Positions 4,589-7,412 of a DNA stretch of 7,412 nucleotides are shown one piece after another. Location of the stretch: NCBI GenBank assembly GCA_937916125.1, contig CALGGE010000043.1, positions 1-7,412 on the forward strand, given 5' to 3'. Source of the DNA: an uncultured Elusimicrobia bacterium. Its GTDB lineage: Bacteria > Elusimicrobiota > Endomicrobiia > Endomicrobiales > Endomicrobiaceae. Below the pieces are notes generated by a model. It ran no database searches and was not told where the DNA came from. It was given only the letters and a program-made list of their open reading frames with translations. Every line of letters starts with the position of its first letter. The stretch's first letter is position 1. The position numbers were made by a program, and so were the translations under genes.

Positions 4589-4639
4589 AAGGAGTTAACT
4601 GTGTATCGGAGATAATATCAAAGAAGCAGTTAGCTCTTT
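4589..4639 (+). terminator. 13-bp hairpin between the DUF5679 gene and tex
   Basis: AAGGAGTTAACTG (4589-4601) can pair fully with CAGTTAGCTCTTT (4627-4639), using two G-U pairs, around a 25-nt loop. ATTTTAG follows. It may terminate the DUF5679 transcript or attenuate read-through into tex. The left arm itself contains an AAGGAG ribosome-binding-site-like sequence, so a regulatory role is possible. Confidence 0.45.
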
Positions 4640-4681
4640 ATTTTAGTTGAACAGTTTACTAAAAAATAAAAAGGTAACAAA

Positions 4682-6838
4682 ATGGATACACAACAAAATA
4701 TTATAAATTGGATAAGTGAAGAATTAAGTTTAAGTACAGGTTCGGTAGCAGCTACCGTTAGTATGTTGGGACAGGGAGACACTGTTCCTTTTATTTCCAG
4801 ATACAGAAAAGAAAGAACCGGCAACTTAACGGAAACGGAAGTTAGAGGGGTTGCCGATAAACTTCAATATTATATTGAACTTGAAACAAGAAAAGAAACT
4901 ATCATCAAAAGTATTGATGAACAAAAAAAACTTACTCCCGAGCTGAAAAAGCAGATAGAGCTTTGCAGAGAAAAAACAAAACTTGAAGATATATATCTGC
5001 CTTACAAGCCGAAAAGAACAACAAAAGCCACCATTGCCAAACAGAAAGGGCTTGAACCTTTGGCACAGATGATACTGGCACAGGATATTATGGTCGGCAA
5101 AAATGTAAATAAAGACGAAATAGTATCGAAATTTTTGAATAAAGAAAAAGAAGTTTTAACCGTCAAAGATGCATTAACCGGTGCAATAGATATTATAGCC
5201 GAACAGATTTCCGACAACGCATTATACAGAGGCTTAATAAGAAATTTTATACTTAATACGGGTGTTTTGAAATCCAAAATTAAGAAAGGACTTGAAGACC
5301 AAAAAACAAAATTCGAAATGTATTACGACTATTCGGAACCGATAAAAAATATCGTTTCTCACAGAATTTTGGCTATAAGAAGAGGTGCTAAAGAGGGTAT
5401 TCTTACTTGGAAAATAGATGTTGAACAGGAACAGGCGGTAGAATTGATAGCTTCGAAAATAGTTAAAACAAATATGTGTTTATTCTATCCCGAACTGTGG
5501 ACTGCAATGAAAACGGCTTTTGAAAGGCATCTTTACCCATCTTTACAGGTAGAACTTTTCATTGCAAAAATGGAAGAAGCAGACACTGAAGCAATAAAAG
5601 TATTTGCAACAAATGCAAAAAATCTTTTGCTTGCATCGCCCGCCGGACATAAAGTAATAATGGGCGTAGATCCGGGCTTCAGAACGGGTTGCAAAGTAGC
5701 AATTATCGACAGAAACGGCAACTACAAAGAATATAAACCCATATTCCCTCACGAACCTTTCTGCAGAGTTGAAGAAGCTGAAGAAACAGTAGTGAATTTT
5801 ATTAAGAAATATAATGTGGAACTTATTGCAATAGGTAACGGAACGGCATCCAAAGAAAGCGTACAGTTTATAAATGCTGTATTGAAAAAGAATCAGTTGA
5901 AAGCTAAATCCATAGTTGTAAGCGAAGCCGGTGCTTCGGTATATTCGGCATCGCCTTTGGCAGTAAGCGAATTTCCGGATTTGGATGTTACCGTTAGAGG
6001 TGCAATAAGTATTGCCAGAAGATTACAGGATCCTTTGGCGGAGCTTGTAAAAATAGATCCCAAATCCATCGGTGTAGGTCAGTATCAGCACGATGTCAAC
6101 CAAACTCAGCTGAAGAAAAACCTCGACGAAACGGTAGAATCCTGCGTGAACTATGTGGGTGTAAACTTAAATTCCGCATCTACCGAACTTTTAAGCTATG
6201 TCGCGGGTATCGGTAAATTGGCAGCTAAAAATATCGTTCAATACAGAGCCAAAAACGGTTCTTTTACAAATAAAAAACAATTGTTGGAAGTTTCAAAATT
6301 CGGAGAAAAAACTTTTACCCAGTGTGCGGGCTTTTTAAGAATTGCAGGCGGAGACAATCCGCTTGATAATTCCGCAATTCATCCCGAAAGTTATCCCATC
6401 GTTGAGAAAATGGCAAGCGACCTTTCCATGACGCCCGACAACCTGATAGGAAATGCTTCCGCAATATCAAAAATAAATTTGAAAGATTACGTTACAGATA
6501 CAATCGGTATGCCGACTTTAAACGATATCGTTGCCGAACTGAAAAAACCGGGTGTTGACCCGAGAAAAACTTTTGAATCTACAGCATTCAGTACGGATAT
6601 AAACACCATAGAAGATTTAAAAGAAAATATGGTTCTTGACGGAACCGTAACAAATGTTACCAATTTCGGTGCGTTTGTGGATATCGGCGTTCATCAGGAC
6701 GGGCTTGTACATATTTCAAAGCTCAGCGACAAATTCGTAAAAAATCCTCTTGATGTAGTAAGTGTAGGGGAAACAATTAAGGTTAAAGTGTTGAAAGTTG
6801 ATACCGCCCTATCACGTATCAGCCTTGAAAAGATATAA
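4682..6838 (+). CDS. tex: Tex family RNA-binding transcription accessory protein
   Basis: At 718 aa this is a complete bacterial Tex protein, slightly shorter than the usual 720-780 because it stops right after the S1 domain. Domains in order are the N-terminal helical Tex region (about 1-320, with VPFISRYRKERTGNL at 35-49 and LEDIYLPYKPKRTTKA at 101-116), the RuvC/YqgF-like fold (about 324-450, with GVDPGFRTGCK at 328-338, IGNGTASKE at 384-392 and SEAGASVYSAS at 414-424), the conserved LQDPLAELVKIDPKSIGVG (448-466), helix-hairpin-helix repeats (about 490-560, GVNLNSAS and VAGIGKLAAKNIVQYR), and a C-terminal S1 domain (about 648-718, DGTVTNVTNFGAFVDIGV). Tex binds nucleic acid, is cytoplasmic, and affects transcription and virulence-gene expression in several bacteria. 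AAGG lies 7 bp before ATG 4682. A strong terminator follows. Nothing is missing in the motifs. Confidence 0.97.
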   Translation: MDTQQNIINWISEELSLSTGSVAATVSMLGQGDTVPFISRYRKERTGNLTETEVRGVADKLQYYIELETRKETIIKSIDEQKKLTPELKKQIELCREKTKLEDIYLPYKPKRTTKATIAKQKGLEPLAQMILAQDIMVGKNVNKDEIVSKFLNKEKEVLTVKDALTGAIDIIAEQISDNALYRGLIRNFILNTGVLKSKIKKGLEDQKTKFEMYYDYSEPIKNIVSHRILAIRRGAKEGILTWKIDVEQEQAVELIASKIVKTNMCLFYPELWTAMKTAFERHLYPSLQVELFIAKMEEADTEAIKVFATNAKNLLLASPAGHKVIMGVDPGFRTGCKVAIIDRNGNYKEYKPIFPHEPFCRVEEAEETVVNFIKKYNVELIAIGNGTASKESVQFINAVLKKNQLKAKSIVVSEAGASVYSASPLAVSEFPDLDVTVRGAISIARRLQDPLAELVKIDPKSIGVGQYQHDVNQTQLKKNLDETVESCVNYVGVNLNSASTELLSYVAGIGKLAAKNIVQYRAKNGSFTNKKQLLEVSKFGEKTFTQCAGFLRIAGGDNPLDNSAIHPESYPIVEKMASDLSMTPDNLIGNASAISKINLKDYVTDTIGMPTLNDIVAELKKPGVDPRKTFESTAFSTDINTIEDLKENMVLDGTVTNVTNFGAFVDIGVHQDGLVHISKLSDKFVKNPLDVVSVGETIKVKVLKVDTALSRISLEKI

Positions 6839-6897
6839 TTACTGTGACCTTACTCTTTGGACAAATAATTATAAAAAAAATAAGCAACAGATATAGC

Positions 6898-6929
6898 AAA
6901 AAGCCGAGAGATTTTTCTCTCGGCTTTTT
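6898..6929. terminator. Bidirectional rho-independent terminator
   Basis: AAAAAGCCGAGAGA (6898-6911) and TCTCTCGGCTTTTT (6916-6929) form a perfect 14-bp stem with a TTTT loop. A T-run closes it on both strands. It lies between the convergent tex and pilin-like genes, 60 bp after the tex stop and 43 bp after the pilin stop, and should serve both. Confidence 0.93.
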
Positions 6930-6971
6930 CTTAGAGCGTTGCTATGTTACACCCTAAATATTTTTGTGATT

Positions 6972-7385
6972 TTATAAATCATTTCCTTCCCACATCGTTG
7001 CTCCGGTTGTCATGTTGTAGTTGTAATGTATATAACTGTGACCTAATTCTATTGGTTGTTGAATTCCAATCCCAAAATTAAATTTGGGATCAGATCCTAC
7101 CCAAAGTCTAAAACACGTAAAATATTTATTACCTCTGGCGTCTATACCTAAAACCTGATCGTAACCGGTCCAAGATACACTATTATATTTAAGAAAATTC
7201 CCATATTCACTATAATAAGATTTCTGTGCAGAAAGAATAGCTCCTTGTAAAGCATAAGCTTCTGATTTTTTAGCTTTATCGGTATAATTTCTGTATATCG
7301 GAACTGATACCACCGACAAAATAATCACAATGGCGATTGTGATTACCAATTCCACCAATGTGAAACCTTTTAATTTTCTTTCCAT
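6972..7385 (-). CDS. Type IV pilin-like protein (prepilin N-terminal methylation motif)
   Basis: The 137-aa precursor has a 7-residue basic leader, MERKLKG, then FTLVELVITIAIVIILSVVS. Prepilin peptidase should cut after Gly7 and methylate Phe8; Glu12 is the conserved Glu+5. Residues 8-30 form the hydrophobic helix that anchors the subunit in the inner membrane before assembly. The rest (31-137) is a soluble head with KAKKSEAYALQGAILSAQKS (38-57) as the continuing helix and LGIDARGNKYFTCFRL in the middle. The head has a single Cys, so it lacks the C-terminal disulfide loop of classical type IVa pilins. It may be a major pilin, a minor pilin or a type II secretion pseudopilin; no assembly genes are in the window. 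AAGGAGAA lies 5 bp upstream of the ATG. The gene converges with tex. Confidence 0.92.
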   Translation of the reverse strand: MERKLKGFTLVELVITIAIVIILSVVSVPIYRNYTDKAKKSEAYALQGAILSAQKSYYSEYGNFLKYNSVSWTGYDQVLGIDARGNKYFTCFRLWVGSDPKFNFGIGIQQPIELGHSYIHYNYNMTTGATMWEGNDL

Positions 7386-7412
7386 AATTCTTCTCCTTTT
7401 TTAGTTTGTTGT

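Overview
The window is AT-rich bacterial DNA with Shine-Dalgarno-led genes, rho-independent hairpins and a type IV pilin-like gene. The pilin combines a KG^FTLVE leader with a later LGIDARGNKYFT segment. From memory that resembles the many small pilins of Elusimicrobiota (gut and termite-gut Endomicrobia/Elusimicrobia). This is an inference from protein style; no phylogenetic marker in the window settles the taxon.

Layout. (1) 1-2280 is an accessory segment. A modular dispersed repeat (46-141) is followed by a 28-codon relic matching the C-terminus of DinD (181-267), an intact RhuM-family gene (293-1363), a 78-codon relic matching the C-terminal DUF234 domain of an AAA-type ATPase (1366-1602), and a second block of the same repeat (1617-1764). 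The second block carries a widespread 28-bp intergenic sequence. Then comes a small XRE/HTH regulator (1928-2272), preceded by two perfect inverted repeats over its probable promoter. (2) 2310-2444 is a convergent junction packed with hairpins. (3) 4165-2443 (minus strand) is a two-gene metal operon: a DtxR/MntR-type regulator followed by an SO_0444-type Cu/Zn efflux permease with a fused C-terminal heavy-metal-associated (HMA) domain. A near-perfect 21-bp palindrome lies in the leader and is a candidate operator. (4) A divergent promoter region (4166-4425) separates that operon from a 48-aa zinc-ribbon protein (DUF5679, 4426-4572). A long hairpin and the Tex gene (4682-6838) follow. (5) A strong bidirectional terminator (6898-6929) separates tex from a convergent pilin-like gene (7385-6972).

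How the genes work together. The clear functional unit is the metal operon, in which a metal-sensing repressor probably controls a metal exporter and itself. tex is a housekeeping transcription/RNA factor, and the DUF5679 gene is an uncharacterised small zinc-ribbon gene. The RhuM/DinD/ATPase segment looks like a decayed mobile or defence-type island: one intact gene wedged between the tails of two others and bracketed by direct copies of a dispersed repeat. I found no tRNA, rRNA, CRISPR array, transposase or replication origin. I did not find a convincing complete novel system. The most unusual parts are the relic-flanked RhuM cassette, the repeat family, the palindrome-rich regulator promoters, and a hairpin between DUF5679 and tex that buries an SD-led four-codon ORF.
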